A DNA stretch of 31,585 nt from UBA5336 sp964412785 (GTDB taxonomy: Bacteria > Pseudomonadota > Alphaproteobacteria > Caulobacterales > Hyphomonadaceae). Positions 31,517-31,585 of this stretch are shown here, piece by piece. The notes beneath the pieces were generated by a model. It did not search any database. It was given only the letters and a program-made list of their open reading frames with translations, and was not told the origin of the DNA. The stretch covers positions 1-31,585 of the forward strand of contig CAYPQD010000026.1 of NCBI GenBank assembly GCA_964412785.1. The letters run 5' to 3'. A program made the translations under genes and the position numbers. The stretch's first letter is position 1. Every line of letters starts with the position of its first letter.

Positions 31517-31585
31517 TGCATGGACCCAAAACCGATCCGTGCAGTGCAGGGCAAGCGCGACTGCGCGTCGGCGCCCCATGCGCCG
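31517..31585 (-). repeat. Structured intergenic repeat, copy 2 (inverted, cut by the window edge)
   Basis: Read on the minus strand from 31585, this stretch matches 9984-10052 with about 88% identity and one single-base gap. The hairpin is kept. TGCA (31543-31540) and GGATC (31538-31534) pair with GGTCC (31526-31522) and TGCA (31520-31517) around the same GGTTTTG loop. The one changed stem base (A to G) keeps pairing as G-U. The repeat runs to the last base of the window, so its full length is unknown. It lies downstream of pccB. Confidence 0.7.

Noticed and set aside
31231..31554. 107-codon minus-strand frame at the right end covering repeat copy 2
   Set aside because: It runs antisense into pccB and through its terminator. 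The matching frame at copy 1 is broken by a one-base length difference, so the repeat does not look coding.

Overview
The window is a GC-rich, densely packed piece of an alphaproteobacterial chromosome. Several features point to that class. The S10/spc/alpha ribosomal operon has the order found in that class, with adk directly after secY and no rpsD in the alpha operon. There is an NDUFS4-type complex I accessory subunit and an ATP12-type F1-ATPase assembly chaperone, both shared by alphaproteobacteria and mitochondria. There is also an aminotransferase-hom-glpX-recJ run and a double cold-shock-domain protein. PHA synthase and an acyl-CoA carboxylase beta subunit fit an aerobic heterotroph, perhaps of the Caulobacterales/Hyphomonadales type; the family-level placement is a guess.

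Region 1 (1-9934) is the translation/secretion superoperon: the 3' end of rpsC, then rplP, rpmC, rpsQ, rplN, rplX, rplE, rpsN, rpsH, rplF, rplR, rpsE, rpmD, rplO, secY, adk, rpsM, rpsK, rpoA and rplQ, all on the plus strand. A good sigma-70-type promoter before rpsM can drive the last four genes separately. A terminator-like hairpin lies before secY and a strong hairpin lies between rpoA and rplQ. Ribosomal protein L6 carries an unusual internal insertion of about 27 residues.

Region 2 (9935-14661) holds a minus-strand pair (a formyltransferase of unknown substrate and aroC), divergent pdxH, and minus-strand phaC. Region 3 (14742-20597) holds a small lipoprotein gene, an AlaC-like aminotransferase, homoserine dehydrogenase, class II fructose-bisphosphatase and RecJ, all plus strand. 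Region 4 (20713-24726) holds tRNA-Glu, an acyl-CoA synthetase, a double cold-shock protein, a secreted DUF192 protein, a PaaI-type thioesterase, tRNA-Pro, the NDUFS4-like subunit and tRNA-Arg. Region 5 (24750-28998) is a tight cluster: two RluA-family pseudouridine synthases around a CrcB fluoride channel, a HAD phosphatase, ATP12 and a GST-like protein, several joined by ATGA overlaps. Region 6 (29087-31585) holds a secreted protein of unknown function with a perfect terminator hairpin, the carboxylase beta subunit with its own terminator, and a non-coding right end.

The most unusual non-coding signal is a repeat of about 69 bp present twice in opposite orientation: at 9984-10052 after rplQ, and at 31517-31585 at the right edge of the window. 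The copies agree at about 88% of positions, and a hairpin with a GGTTTTG loop is preserved in both. No insertion sequence, CRISPR array, prophage or obvious foreign island is present. Every gap between genes is under 300 bases.
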